Shown here in pieces: positions 11,746-24,952 of a stretch of 64,000 bases of DNA. The stretch is from positions 10,480,558-10,544,557 of the forward strand of contig CM045555.1 of assembly GCA_024721245.1 (NCBI GenBank), written 5' to 3'. The translations under genes and the position numbers were made by a program. The stretch comes from Mitragyna speciosa (taxonomy: Eukaryota; Streptophyta; Magnoliopsida; Gentianales; Rubiaceae). Positions within the stretch are counted from its first letter, which is position 1, and each line of letters begins with the position of its first letter. A model generated the notes under the pieces. It was not told the DNA's origin, did no database searches, and saw only the letters and a list, made by a program, of their open reading frames with translations.

Positions 11746-13302
11746 CTATTTGGTAAATCATCACATGAATATCATTTTAAAGTAAAGTGTAAAGGAGCAC
11801 AGAATATTGTTCCAAAAGGATTTGCAACTACTAGTTATCATTTGACTTCTAATATCTAACCTAAAGAACAATAAAGAGTTTGGAAGTATTTAACAAAATG
11901 CTAACTAATTAACTAAACGAGAGAGAAATCAAGAATAGAAAATAAGATATAATAACAAGATGGGCAATTAAAGCCTAGATGTAATATCTCCCAAATAACT
12001 CCTTGTTAGAATCAACTATTGATTAATGCAATACCCAATTAACTTGATTTGGACCCAAAACCCCAAAATTTGGCCGTAACCTTTCTCAGGAGAGACGACC
12101 CCTACCTTCTTGGTTGGTTAATTAGAACCTCTTCTCAATTAACACCCCAATTAGATGCATTAGAATTAGTGGGCTCTAATTTTGGTCAAGTCTTTACCCC
12201 AAAACTCAACTTTCGGAGCTATTCATGAAACCCTATCTCAAGTGGTTCATTCAAATTGCCTTAATTTGTGAACGTGATCTATTCATATGTGCAACGTCTT
12301 GATACACCCATACAAAATCAACAATTGAATTAAGGATGCATGCAAATTCCCAACTCAATTAAACAAGGCAAATCACAAATTAACCCAAAATCAAGAAGAC
12401 TAATTAGTATTAATCCATAATAAATTCAACATTTGTGTTCAAATCATGTAGACTCACAAAGATCTACTCCATAAAAGCTAAAGGAAATACATTAATTAAC
12501 AAAAAGAAAATAGAAAAACTCATTCTCAATGAAGCTTTGAGTCTCCTCTTTGCCAGTCTTTGCAAGTTTCTCTAGATTGATGCTTGATCCAAGATGCCTT
12601 TGTGCCACTTGAAGCTTTCTTTTCAATCTCCTCTTTATCTATCTCTAAAACCCTAATATTCTCTCTCTTCTGGGCTAAGGAACTCTATGGAATAGCAAAG
12701 GGGCTGAATCTCCCATAAAACTCAGTCTAAGCTGCTTAAAATTGCTTTAAGAACTATGGAGAAATCATGCACCAAAATGTCTCCTTGAGCTCCCGTGGTT
12801 TCTCCAAAATTGGAGAAAATGCGGACTTCCTCAAAAACTACTCGTGATTTGTGTCGCGGTTTCTCTTCTTTGTATAGCCGCGCAACAGTTCATGCATTTT
12901 TCACCCACAATTGGTTTTTAGATAGAAATAATGCAAAATACTCGTGTAGTTTCTCTTGTGTTTTCTTTTTGTCTGTCAAGCGCACGAGAAGCCTCACTCA
13001 TTTTCTTCAAGGTGATATGCGATTTCTCCTTTTTCTGCCAAAAATCAATCTTCCACTTTTGATTCATCCTAACCATTGCTCCATTTCTACTAGTCATCAA
13101 TGCTCGATGCCTTAACCTACAAAACGATAGGGTAAGAGTGAGTAAATGGTTCAATTAAGCCCAAATGTGCACTTTAAGAAGACAACTAAAGAGCAGCTAG
13201 AAAATGACTGAATTGACCAAAAATACTAGTCTAAAAACCCAAAAACAAAGCTAAAACACTAACTTAGACCCCATAAAAATAAGCCCAAATGGACCATTAT
13301 CA
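11746..13302 (-). repeat. Athila-type LTR, second subfamily (minus copy)
   Basis: The reverse complement aligns block by block with 62,279-63,850. Both have the TTTGCATGCATCCTTMAATTCAA region, the TTGATTTTGTATGGGT block, the RACCGAGAAGGTAGG-like block and an AAATTAACTAAACTAATT-like end. On the minus strand it starts TGATAATGGTCCATTTGGGC at 13,302, comparable to TGATAAGTGCTAAAGTGAAC at 62,279. It interrupts the Gypsy pol fragment at 13,303. The left end is not resolved. Confidence 0.6.
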
Positions 13303-13610
13303 ATAGCCGATGCATTGTCTCATAGGTATACTTTAATCACTACTAAATTGTTTGGTTTAAAGTAATTAAGAATTTGTATGTTATTGACAATGATTTAGTG
13401 AGAGTTATAAGAGGTGTAAGGAAATGGCTATGGGGAAGAATTACATTTCTAATGGTTATTTGTGATGCTTAGATAAATTGTGCATTCCTAAAGGTTCTTT
13501 GAGAGAATTGCTTTTTGGAGAATCACATGGTGGTGGATTGATGGGACATTTTGATGTGGTAAAGACCCTTAGTGTTTTACAAGAGCATTTCATTATCCAT
13601 GCATGAGGAA
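13303..13610 (+). pseudogene. Gypsy pol fragment: RNase H end and integrase H2C2 linker
   Basis: Translation gives IADALSHRYTLITTKLFGLK, the well-known 'VADALSRR' end of Gypsy RNase H. Frame-shifted remnants of the linker follow, then LLFGESHGGGLMGHFDVVKTLSVLQEHF, which is the start of the HHCC integrase zinc-binding region (H.GG..GHFG..KT...L...F.WP). Several stops and shifts are present. Only about 100 codons survive between an Athila-type LTR and a Tat-type LTR start. The linker resembles chromovirus-type elements more than Tat. Confidence 0.75.
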
Positions 13611-14460
13611 TATAGATACCAAAATTTTGACACGCCAATTATATTTTTCCCTAACATTGGGGGTATTTATACCTTTTTCGGGGGTCAAATTCTAATTTCT
13701 GGTAAAAGTGGCAAACTTAGCAAGTCCAAGAGCAAAACAGTAAATTCTAGCATGTAAATATTTTTTTCACTTGTTTTTTTGTCTAAATTCATGTTTTATA
13801 TTCTTATATATATTTTTAATTTTTGATAATTTTTTCGAGACAATTGTTATTTTTCTGTATGTTATGTCAGCTTAGGGGCAAAATTGTCATTTCACCTCGT
13901 GAATGCATTTTTTACCCATTTTGTGTCATAAATTCATATTTCATGATTCTATGTCGTTCTTCAATTTTTGATAATTTTTTCGAGGTCAACTCCTATTTTT
14001 CTATATGTTATGTCAGCTTAGAGGCAAAATCATCATTTTACCTTGCGAATGCCTTTTTCGCTAGTTTTTGAGTCCTAAGTTCACATTTCATGCTTTCAAG
14101 TATATTTCCAATTTTTTATACTTTTTCAAGGTTAAAAATTATTTTTCTGTAAATAACGCATTTAGGGGTAAAATGGTTATTTCGGTGCATGAATGTTTTC
14201 TTTGCCCGAATTTGGTTAATAAAATTCATAATTTTTATTTTTTTATTTTTATTTTTTTTATTTTAGTAGGGACAATGGCACTTTTAAAGGTTATGTTGAA
14301 ATTAGTTTTTAGAGGGCAAAACAGTTAATTAATTTTCATAGTTTTTTAGTCTTTTGTGTACTCTTGAAGGATAATTTGGGAAACTTCCTAGCAACTACTT
14401 CTTAGGTCTTATCCCTTCATAATATGAAAAGTCCATTTTTTATTGATAATAAGGAGAAAA
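13611..14460 (+). repeat. 5' part of a Tat/Ogre-type LTR with about 145-bp internal units
   Basis: It opens with ACCAAAATTTTGACACGCC and CATTGGGGGTATTT, parallel to the minus-strand start of the large LTRs at 33,878 and 52,839 (GACACCAAATTTTGACACAC ... CACTGGGGGG). It then repeats a unit built on GGGGCAAAATTGTCATTTC, with the phrase GATAATTTTTTCGAGG, at about 13,800-13,950, 13,950-14,100 and 14,100-14,230. That is the same kind of U3 tandem unit as in the LARD LTRs. The LTR is truncated. Confidence 0.55.
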
Positions 14461-14962
14461 ATAGAAAAATTATAGATACACTTCTGAAATCTTTCCTAAT
14501 ACAAATGCTCACACACTAAAATCCCACTACACCTACTAACAGCCACTTTCTTCACACAACAGGATCAAACACACCTACTAACACCCACTTTTTTCACACA
14601 TTAAGATTTAGCACACACATTAACACACTTTTTTCACACACAAAGATGTAGCGCACATTTTTTTCACACACAAACACACACATATATCATAAATTTCAGT
14701 CATCAAGATCAACCACAAGACAATCATCAAATTCTCTACCAAGAGGTAACATACTAATCTTTGTTTGTTTGATTATTTATACAATTTCTTTAGTTTGATT
14801 AAGGATAAAACTTTTTTTTTTTTAAATCCAGAATCTGTTCTTATGTTTCTTCGGGATTTTTGGGAACCTTTTCTTTTGGTGTTCAAGTCACAACCATTTA
14901 ACCCCAACCACCACCACTTCTACTCCATAGACCTCCTTCCACCTACAACAAATACATGTTCT
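14461..14962. repeat. Degenerate ACAC-rich minisatellite and spacer
   Basis: Between about 14,505 and 14,680 a unit like CACACCTACTAACACCCACTTTTTTCACACA recurs roughly four times with decay. The rest, up to the start of the CACTA-like region, shows nothing recognisable. The open frame at 14,765-15,034 has no domain and crosses the boundary. Confidence 0.5.
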
Positions 14963-15009
14963 TGTAACTCTAGGAAAACTATCACTAAAATTATATTAGC
15001 ATTACAAAA

Positions 15010-15330
15010 GGTTTTTGTGATAGCTTTACGATAGTTTTCTGTGCATCAGCTAAAAAGGCGTAACAAAAGCTTTATGGCAGTTTTTTAACGGTAAAAAAAT
15101 GTGACGGTTTATAAGGCTTTTTGTGACACTTTTGAAAGTGTAATAAAAAATAGTATTTATGGCAGTTTAAAAGACTTTTTGGGATACTTTTGAAAGTGTA
15201 ATAAAAAGTAGTACTCATGATGGTTTATAAAACCTTTTTGGGATACTTTTGAAAGTGTAATAAAAAATATAATTAATCCGATACTTTTTTGTGATCGTTC
15301 CAAAACCATAATCAAAACTTTTATTTCCTA
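15010..15330 (-). repeat. Subterminal repeats of the outer CACTA
   Basis: At least three direct units of about 59 bases contain TTTTTGKGAYACTTTTGAAAGTGTAATAAAAA, starting near 15,117, 15,176 and 15,235. Each unit contains the inverted pair ACTTT/AAAGT. Such subterminal repeats are binding targets for TNPA-type proteins in En/Spm elements. Confidence 0.6.
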
Positions 15331-15949
15331 TAGTATTTAATATGTCAGAATTATTTTTTTTTTTACACTTCGAAAATCTTCACAAAAAGATTCAAATTTT
15401 TAATGACGTCTTTTTTATGATTCGGTACATGTCATCAATGTACTTTGAGATTGTTATTCTTATAATTTCATTCCATTACAATAAACATATGCACACCTAG
15501 ATAAAATTAGCACAATAAAACTTTATCGAGCTAAGTGTAAATCTAAAAACATGAGTAAAACGGATTTTCAAATAACATTGTTCGATCATAGATAAAGTTA
15601 ACCAACATGTTGTTCATGTAAATATATTAAACCTTCAAAAAGTGTAATTATCTGACAAATAACATCACAAAGTATTGAGATAAGTGTAACCATTTTCCTT
15701 TGTACCAACATAAAGTACTAAGATAAATTTTATTGATTATATGAAATAAATCTAAATCTTATAAGCAACAATTTGGCATTCTTCAAAATCAATTCTCTAT
15801 AACCTGCAAACGAAATGATAGCAATAAGATAAGTTCACGAATCAACTTAATTTCAAAAGGAAAGCTATAGTATCTAATTATTTTAAAATTAATAAGGTCA
15901 ATTACTAAGTATCATTTGACAAATTTCTAAAGGTATCAATAGTAGAAAC
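15331..15949. other. Non-coding part of the outer CACTA
   Basis: AT-rich sequence between the subterminal repeats and the last recognisable TNPA-like exon. It probably contains the 3' UTR. I see no further motif. Confidence 0.45.
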
Positions 15950-18900
15950 TTTAACATACATAACTGGAATGCCAAGCAACACATTTGTTAACAGCTTCTC
16001 TAACTGTGAGTGCACCACGTTGAGGTCTCATCAAGTAATCATCAGGATCAATTGCTTTTTTCACATACACTTTGTATGTTAGGATCTAATGGTACTCTTC
16101 AGGCTTCATCCTTGGAATCCATGCTCACAACAGCACCTTCAACAATAGTGCTTTTTGGTATTTGATAACAAAGTAAGTATACTCTAGTTCCAACCTACCA
16201 ATAGAGAAATATATTTTCATCATCATCCAACACAAAATAGTATACACATTGTTCAAATTATATAATATATATAATCACCAAACGCTATGAAATCATTATT
16301 TGAACTATTTAATTAGTTTGTAAAGAATACCATATACCTTTATGGATCTAAAATCAAATTGATCACTTGGCATCCCACTATTTGCATCATGAATCTGTAA
16401 AATATGAACACCATATACAAGTCAATTGACACCCAAAAGTGCTTGGAATGCAAGGACAACATCACAAGAGCTTAAAATAAATGTGATCTTGTTTTTTAGT
16501 CCATAATAACAACTAAAACCATCAATCCACCTATATTAAAGTAATATGCAAATTCATTATCAGGTTTCAAAAATCATCATCTTGATCGCCAATGCAATTG
16601 AACAATAAAGCTAAATAGAAAAGATAAAGAAGCAATTTTTCTTGATTTATAAGTACACGAAGTATGAAGTCAATAAGTCAAAATTGATAAATCATTCAAC
16701 TATATATTCCAACATTACTATATATAATTTCCAAGAAGAAAAGTTCATACCAAATTCCAAGTGATAATTTCCATTATGGATTTTGTAATAATGAAGACTT
16801 GGACACGAGTGACAATTTCCATTATGGATTTTGTAATAATGAAGACTTGAAAAAGTTTAGAGGCTTTTGGTAACTATAATATATAGGCAACAGCAGAAAG
16901 TCGATGCATATTTAAGTCTACCATGATTGTAAATGTTGATTTTTTAAGGAAAAATGTGAATGGAAATTATAACCTTTTTATTTAGCTATATTCACTCCTG
17001 GTCTTTGATGATATGTCCTCATTAAATGGGTGACAGATGGAGGATGATTCCTTTTATAACTAACATAATACAACCTTTTTAGTCCATAACAACAGCTAAA
17101 ACCATCAATCCACTCTTCATGATAACAATAGTTATCCTAACTATATATATATATATATATATATCAGATTTTCATCTCTTATTCCTTGATCTATGTATCG
17201 TAACGAATAGGCAACACTTACCAAATTCAAATTGTTGTACAAAAAAAATTTAAAGTGATAGGTTATATCAATCCTAATCAATTGGAAACTCAACCAACCA
17301 GAAAATTTATTCCTACGGATTCCCATCTCTTTCGAGCCACACAAATGATAATGGAAACTAAATAAATCATATGCACCAACTCATAAGGAATAGGAGAATC
17401 CAGCTCATAGCATTGTTGATCTTCTTGTTCTAATTGTCTTTCAGTTCATCTCCATTTGAATTATCTTGTAACTTGTGTGAACTTGATGTGTCTTGACCCT
17501 AACATGTTATCTAAGAATTAGAGAGAAGTCTTTTTGCATTTAAATTAATAAGAAAAGATATTCAACCTGTCCAACACTGGAACGAGAGGTTAAGGTTGCA
17601 AGAATTTGTATTTTCTTCAAGATGTTAGGATCTACATGTGGGATAACCAAGTTCATGAGCTCCAAACACTCCTTCAACTCAGCACATATTATTTCTTGAG
17701 AAAGGACTTCTTCTTGAGATATTTCCTCTCTTATTTGATCAATTATCTTTACCTGCATGTCTTCTTTTTCTTGTGCAATCATTTTCCTCTCCAATTGCAC
17801 CATCTCTTCATGCACCTTCTCTACAGAATCCCATTCAAATGCAGGAAGCATTTTAGTTGGAATGACACTTTTGCTTGAATACCTAACTCGACTATGTTCA
17901 TCGTAGGCACTTGAGACAAATTTTTCTTGAATTGTACCTATAACAATATTTCAACTCAAGTTTCAATTAGTACATAGCTATATGAGTAGACATCTCATGT
18001 ATTTCTAGTAAAATTTAGAACTTGTCAAACAATGTATAAGGTGGTGTCTAAATCCTTTTTATGTGTAAAATGCATAATATAACTATAACTTATTTATACA
18101 GTTACAATTATAGTAGATGTGTCCTCATCAACAATGATTCCTTTTCCGTGACTTCGACTCTCAATCCACAGATCGAAGAGCCCTCCATCCTTCCCTTGCA
18201 ACTTCATCTAAACAATCATATAAGGTAAGATCATTTGAAAAAGAAAATCAAAGTATTATAATTCAAATATTTATTTGCTCCTTGATACGTCCAAAAGAAG
18301 TTCTTCCAGTTTTGTGAGGAAATTGTTGGAGTGCTCTGTTGTCTTTATTCTTATTAGCTATTGCCTGCAACATATGTTATTATTTATACATCACCGTCTA
18401 AAAGAACAAAAAAACTATTTATTCAAAAGCCTAGACATGCTCTTACTTCCAGTCTGCTGCTAATGTCTTCCACTGGACCAATTCCAAATTATCACCTGGA
18501 GCACAGTATAACTAATCTTCATTGTCTTTGTTTGGCTCAAAGTATATTGTCTTCACCTGGCTCTTCCAATTTCTCCATAATATAGCATTTTTTTTTTCAG
18601 AATTGGCACTTTAGCCATGGGAGGAAGAGTGGCATTTGCCTTCAGTTTGAGATAAAAACATAGTCATGTACATTAAGTTAATTTCAATAATTATTAAGTT
18701 ACACACAAAAGTATTTGTTTTTAAAACCTGAACATCGTTCCACAGGACTTCTAATTTATCATTGGGCATGTCAGTCCACTTCTCGTGAGAGGTGCTAAAA
18801 TACCATTTCGTGAAAAACAACCAAGGTAGTAGTCACGGCAATTACATCTTTTCCAATCAAATGATTCGATTCATCAAGTTGAACCTCGAGCTTTTTTGTT

Positions 18901-18960
18901 CCTGGGCCCCATTCAGTAGGCATTTGTGCAGGTCCACAACCTCTTTTGATATTTTTAGTT
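15950..18960 (-). pseudogene. TNPA-like gene of the outer CACTA (Transposase_24, Ptta/En/Spm), several exons
   Basis: Minus-strand segments line up with the Transposase_24 family in order. About 18,950-18,730 has RGCGPAQMP, WGPGTKKLEVQLDESN, LIGKDVIAVTT and EKWTDMPNDKLEVLWNDVQ. About 18,600-18,450 has NAILWRNWKSQVKTIYFEPN and APGDNLELVQWKTLAADWK. 18,364-18,277 has NKNKDNRALQQFPHKTGRTS. 18,212-18,112 has MKLQGKDGGLFDLWIESRSH. 17,943-17,565 is a Glu/Lys-rich coiled coil starting GTIQEKFVSSAYDEHS. About 16,190-15,975 has KVYVKKAIDPDDYLMRPQ followed by an EAVNKCVAWHSS block. The spaces between them look like introns. In En/Spm, TNPA binds subterminal repeats and regulates excision. A poly-A frame change near 18,570 and a few stops suggest decay, but the exon order is intact. 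Confidence 0.75.
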
Positions 18961-19541
18961 TTTTTAATTAATTTGATGGTGTTCAAAAACAACATAAAAG
19001 TGAGATATACATGATTTCATTATCATATTAACAAGGTTAATATAAAATAACTTTGAATAAAATTTTCATTCCTTGAATGGCATGCTCAGCTTGTGGTTGA
19101 GAACTGGTGCCAGAGTGATTTTGTGCTTGAATTCCTTGTTGTGGATGCTAAGAATGCTCCAATTGACTTTGTGGTAAAGATCCTTGCTAGTGCAAAGTAT
19201 TTTCCATTGTGGTGCCTCATGCTTTCTTTCTCCTGCCTACTGTTAGTTGATTTTCTATACAAAATTAATACAGAATTCACAACTAAAATATTACAAATGT
19301 TACTTTTGTATGCATCAAAGCCAAAAAAATTGTAACAATATCAACTTTGAGGTATCGCAATCAAAAGAAATACCAAATTAAAACTTAAAAAGTTGACCTC
19401 TCAAGTAATGAACTATGAAACAATTTTAAAAGTTCTATTGCAACACAAAATATGAATATAAGGAAATATAGTAATAAACAACTAAAATTAAGAAAATATC
19501 AGTCACAATTGGTTTCAAGCATGTGGTCATCATCCACACAT
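18961..19541 (-). other. Spacer between tnp2 end and TNPA-like gene, cut by the inner CACTA
   Basis: On the minus strand the sequence immediately left of the inner element continues the tnp2-type reading frame for about fifteen codons (VDDDHMLETNCD) to a stop. The rest is mostly non-coding. A Gln-free minus frame at 19,086-19,280 matches nothing I recognise and may be the first exon or leader of the TNPA-like gene. Confidence 0.5.
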
Positions 19542-19570
19542 CACTACAAGAAAATCAGGTTTTTGTGACC
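19542..19570 (+). repeat. Left terminal inverted repeat of the inner CACTA
   Basis: CACTACAAGAAAA followed by TCAGGTTTTTGTGAC. It pairs with the right end over 13 perfect bases and then imperfectly to about 28. Confidence 0.85.
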
Positions 19571-20140
19571 ATAAGAAGTTGTCACAGAAAATTAAAAAGT
19601 CGTCACTATAAGATACAATGATGACATTTTCTGTTGTCACAAGGTCGTCACTAATGCTTCAATGTGACAACAATTGATAGTCATCACAAATGCATTGTAT
19701 TTAGTGACGCTAAAAAAGTTGCCACTAAATGTTAGTAATTTATGACGACTCACCTTGGCACTAATTCATATGTAATTTTGTCACAAATATAAGAAAAGTA
19801 GTCACAAGTATTACTTAACTGTGATGACTTGTGCTTGTCATTAAACTCCTATTCATCTGTGATGACAGTTACTGTCGTCACAAAAGTACAATATTTAGTG
19901 ACAGCAAAAAAGTCATCACTAAAGTCCTCTTCATCTGTGATGACTATTAATATCATCACATAAGCATTGTTTCAGTGACAACAGATAAGTTGTCCCTAAA
20001 CATTAACAATTTGTGACAACTTTCCTTGTTACTCATTTGCTTTAGTTTTGTTATTGATATTGCAAAAGGTCGTCACAAATAACAACTCAACAATGACGAC
20101 TTCCTTTCTTGTCACTAGGTAAAAGTGACAACCTTCCAAA
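19571..20140 (+). repeat. Left subterminal repeat array of the inner CACTA
   Basis: Recurring GTGATGAC/GTCGTCAC and GTGACAAC/GTTGTCAC-type pairs spaced a few tens of bases apart, with a higher-order period of roughly 80-90 bases (for example CATCTGTGATGAC near 19,855 and 19,934). This is the same motif family as at 55,785-56,956. They are presumed transposase-binding repeats. Confidence 0.75.
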
Positions 20141-20269
20141 TGTCATTTTTGTGCTTTTTTTAAAAAACTAGATTCTAATATTGCCATAAAAGACCTATTT
20201 CAACGCATTTGCAATTAACATGCCAAACAAAATCATATTTCAACTGATACGACAATGAATAGTGGTAAA

Positions 20270-22039
20270 TGTAAGGTAATAAGGGGAGTAACGCAGCGGA
20301 AAATTTAAAAATTTATTACCTTAGCCATGGATCTCTTGATATAATCTATACAATTAAAGGGTGTTTAGCACAAATACCTCAAGCATAGAAGGTTTCTATG
20401 CTTCAAAGGGCAAGATCCTATTCGATGAAGGTGTTGATCTACCATGAAAAGCCCTCCAAGTGTCGAGCCTCCAACGGTATCCACACGAACATGATCTTTA
20501 GGAACCTTTGGGCTTGCTTGCCTTGCCTTTTGAGTGCTAGCTCCCTTGAATGATTCATGAAGAACACAAGAAGAAGAAAGAAGTTGAAACCCTAACAATT
20601 AGGGAAGGAGGTGTGGCGTTTTTCTTGGAGAGAAAAACGCCACCAAGCTCTCAATTTTTCTCTCTCTAAATTTTGTGTTATGTTTCATCAATCTTTCAAG
20701 AGTCAAGGCATGGACTTATTTATAGATGTAGTATCCTAGTCTTTAAGGAAACAAGAGCAATTGGAAACCAAGAAGGTTTAGGAAGCTTGCCTTAAGCTAA
20801 TCCTATTCCTTTAGGAAACCAATTCCAAAAGGAAACCAAATAGCTTCTTAATTCCTTTTAGGAAACTAATTTCCATCAAGACTTAGAATATTTATAATTA
20901 AGTCCTTTAAGTTAATTTATCATATAAATTAACCCCATAAGTATCATATACTTATCTTAATAACAATTTAACCCAAAGACCATGTTCTTATTGTGTGTGA
21001 CCCATTAGGTTCCATTCACGTTGGCAATAAGTACAAATTATAACTCATTAATTAATTAATTAAGAGCCAGATAAATTAACACTTTAATTTATCATTAATT
21101 CACTAATTAATTAATTTGCACTTATAGATCATGAGTGGCGTCTAGCAATGCATCATGACCACCCAAGTGAATAGGAAAGTCATATGGTAGACTACACCTA
21201 TCAACGACAATGTTACCGTGTAATTAATATCCTTTCACCACACTATATCCCAATTAGTCTAAGAGTGTAGTGCGCACTCTTTAAATGACTAATTAATGAT
21301 TTCTTGTTCCCGAAATATAACTTTCCATAAAAGTATAACCTTGAAACTCTTTCAAGTCATACTTTCACTTTTGCGCAAAAGATTCTTTAAGTCATATTTC
21401 AACAAGTGGCCAATCCGGGATATACTCTCCCATAATAAGGAGTGGTGAATCCTATATCGATTACTCACTATCCTTCCATGCTTCATACTATACCCAATCT
21501 CTACCGTATGGCTACTCTTTTACGAGCACCGAGCAATAGAGTCAAAGCATAGCAATCCACACTCAAGATACCATGGTAATCTCAAGTCTAAGGATCACTT
21601 ACACCATTGCCATTAAGAGTATAATTCATTAGCACTATGAATAGTAACTCTCGGCGGATCAATCCAATGAACTTGTTCTCTAACAAGCATCCACATACCA
21701 GCTTAGGTGTCACACGCCATAGTTGACGAGATCAACTACTACTTACCATAAGTAGAGGCAAAGTATGTGCTAGTCTTCCCATATTAATGATGTCCAATCT
21801 CATTAATACTACGACTAGGGATATTTAAGAATATAACTTAATGTGTAATAAGAGTCTCATCATTGTAACTCTTACAATCTCTTATACACAGTTAATATTC
21901 TATGGACTTTATCAAATAAACAAGTAATATTAATAACAAGTATTAAATGACAAAGAAAATGCCACATATATAAGTATAACACGAAATAAGCGTAATAAAA
22001 ATCCCAAAAACTAACTTGGTTTTAGGGCATACACTAACA
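20270..22039 (-). repeat. Solo LTR (1,770 bp) with TSD GTAAA
   Basis: On the minus strand it starts TGTTAGTGTATGCCC and ends ATTACCTTACA. It is flanked by GTAAA at 20,265-20,269 and 22,040-22,044. It is the inverted counterpart of 38,986-40,751. No internal region or second LTR accompanies it, so it is a solo LTR left by LTR-LTR recombination. A minus-strand TATA box is at 20,717-20,724. The retrotransposon lineage is not assigned; a Copia element is possible. Confidence 0.9.
20717..20724 (-). promoter_or_regulatory. TATA box of the solo LTR
   Basis: TATAAATA on the minus strand within CTACATCTATAAATAAGTC, identical to the sister copy at 40,302-40,309. Confidence 0.65.
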
Positions 22040-22044
22040 GTAAA

Positions 22045-24123
22045 TGCGCAATGAACATTCAAATAATATATATATATTAATAAATTCTATAAATCCATCA
22101 AAATATACATTATTCATAATATTTACAAATCTCACGTCAATTCAAGTATCAGTAACCCTTATCCATCCTAAAACCAAAAGAAAGTACTATATTTCAAGTA
22201 AAAAGCAAAATGTAAAGCAACAATGTCTTCAAAATGATGGCACCTTCTTGTTCCCATCCAAAAAGCTAGCCTTTTTTGAATCTCCAACTGCATTTTAATA
22301 AAAGTATCATATGCATCAATCAATAATAAAGAAAACACATCAATTATGATTAGTGAGAGAGGAGTTATTGAAGCAATTCTTAAACAAAATAGCCCAATAT
22401 TTATGAGAAAGGAATTTATTTACGAATGCGACCAAAAAAATGAAACATTAAGGATCTATACATACTTTACAAAGCATAAAAGCCCAAAAAGGCAAAGTTG
22501 ATACAACAACAAACTTATAATACTATTAATTACATGCTGATCCTAATGACATCATAGAGCAGAATTGTTCGAATGACCTCTTAGAGCTCCAGCAAAATAG
22601 CTTAATGACTTCAAGGGGGGAAAAAAACTATGAGAATAATGATGAGAACCAGATCAACTGCTAAACTTTCAATGATCCACCAATATGGCACATGAATCTT
22701 ATAATTTACCTAGGTTGCTTCATAGGTAAATTTATGTAGTAATTAGTTTCTCCAAAATCTTAGTTAAGTGACTCTACTATAAGGAAGTAAAGATTTGTCA
22801 AATATTGTTTTCTTTGCTAGGAAATTGTATTTGGAAGCTTTAATTTGATAAGTTTACACATTATAACCTTCTAGAATTAGTGGATATAAACAATAAAGAG
22901 GAGTATAAGAAAGAGTTAAAGCAATATTAGAGCTTAAAAACTTTAGAGCTTGAAGCCAAAAAAACACATCAGGTAACCAATCAAACTAATAACTCTGAGA
23001 GGATTAAAGAAAACAAAAACTCAAAATAGATTTAGGAAGCTAAATATAATAAAAACCTATAGTGATGATACACGCAGGTTTTACATTCAAAAAGAGAAAA
23101 TCTTGTTAAAAGCCATAGGAATAACTACTTATGTCCTTGTGTAAGTCACGGACATTAGAGAAGCCAATTTGAATTGAAGTATGCATGTGATATTTGAGAT
23201 TTTATTCAATAGGTACCTGGATATAATCAAGGCTTAGAGAAACTTATAAGTAGTTACATTTGCTAGACTATACCACCACTAGTATTCCTTGAGTTACAAA
23301 GTTTCACACAGAAGCATTTTGGAGAACATTGATAATAAAGAAAGGAAAACTCCATCAAACATGACAAGCTATATCTCGGAAAAGAGTGAGCACCCAAGGA
23401 TTTGATACTTCACAAAATTTTAATTAACTCTCTCCACTAAACTTTTTCTCTTGTCTTTTATCATTCCAGTGTTGAATTGATCTATTTTGATTCTGGAAAA
23501 GGTAAAAAATGGTGTGTGGCTACTAATAGTTGACAGTTAGTGTGATGCTCTTCAGAGCAACAAATCATACTTGTATTGCCAAATGCTCAACTATTTCTCT
23601 TCATAAATCCTCCTACCCAAAGAACAAACATAGAGTAGGTTGACACCCTTTCTTCAATAAACTATACAGGCATGCCAAAGCATACATTTATTATCCGATT
23701 GTACATCAAAACGGAAAGAATCTATCATTGTAATTATTCCAAAAAGAATTTTGCTGCACTTGTCATTGACTTCTTTAATAAACAATCACCAAACAAGTAC
23801 AGACATGGTAAACAAGGATACTTAATTATATTAAGAATCACAAACAACCAACGACCTGGTTAACAAGAATACTTAACCATAATATGCTCCATTTTATGTG
23901 CCAAAAAAAAAAAACAACAAAATCCCATCCATTCTTGCCTTGAAAAATCACAACAACAACTAATTAATAGTAGATTACTCCTATTAATGATCAAAAGATT
24001 GCCAAAGCTCGAATAGAAAAACTTACAGTAAATTAAATACATTTCAAAACAAAACAGAAAAACTAAAATACTGCTCCATTTTAATTAGTAAAATAAACTT
24101 CTGTAATTAAATTTCTCACTTTT
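22045..24123. other. Interior of the inner CACTA, unassigned
   Basis: No open frame above background and no recognisable domain. On the minus strand this would lie downstream of the captured hydrolase piece, so it may hold introns or flanking sequence of the source gene; I could not match any exon. A comparison with the source locus would settle this. Confidence 0.45.
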
Positions 24124-24952
24124 TTCTCTGTCGCGTCCTAAAAAAATCGTGGGTAAAGGGGTGCTAGTGGAGTCGTTGACTGTCGCATCCCGGAAAGGAC
24201 GGTCCGGTCTGATGGCCCTTTTGAAAATAAAGGTTTTTGGAAAACCGTGCGTGTGTGAGAAAATCAAATTTTAGTAGAAAAGTGTTTTTTAAGAAAAATG
24301 GCATTTTAAAAGAAACAAGGCCGAGACTAAAAGTGCGACAGGTTTGGCCAAATAATTTCTGAAAAAGGGTTTTATTTTTAAAATAGAGTCGCCACTTGGT
24401 ACTAAGTTAGGGTGTACCAAGTCACCCAAAAAAATTGTTTAAAAAAAACAAAAATAAAATAAAATTTTTAAAAAAATATTTTAAAACCCTTTTTCGACTC
24501 TGGTCTACGAAAAAACGAGAGAAAAAGGTCCGGGAGTCACATTTGAAGAAAGGGAAGGCAAAGGCTTGCGCCTAAGGCACCCTTTCAACCTAGTCGAGGC
24601 TAGTTGCGAGGTTTAATCAAAATTTCCTAAATTAACCCTAAATTCTATCGCGCTTTGGATGTGTCTAAATGAATGCAAATCCTAAGTCTAAATGTGAGTA
24701 TCGGGAGGGTCGGAATATCCCGTTAAGGCTTGGTCGAGATTATCGCATTAATTGCGAAACCCGAGTTGAGACCTCGAGAGAGTCACGAGTTTTTATGCAA
24801 AATGTGATGCAAAAAGAAAAGAAAATAATAATATATAGTAAGTGAAGAAAGAAGGTGGGTATGCAACATGATGGGTACGGGGAACTAATATCTCGTGACT
24901 GAATGTTTCTACTCACGGAGGGAGAAATAGCCTATAGGCCACCGCTTCCCAC

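Noticed and set aside
16021..17344. Possible additional host gene between 16,200 and 17,500
   Set aside because: Only short frames are present, and the flanking blocks belong to the TNPA-like gene, so this is most simply a long intron.
24086..24267. Minus-strand 60-codon frame crossing 24,129
   Set aside because: It crosses the junction between inner CACTA and LARD LTR, so it is a chance fusion; a similar frame recurs in the other LTR.
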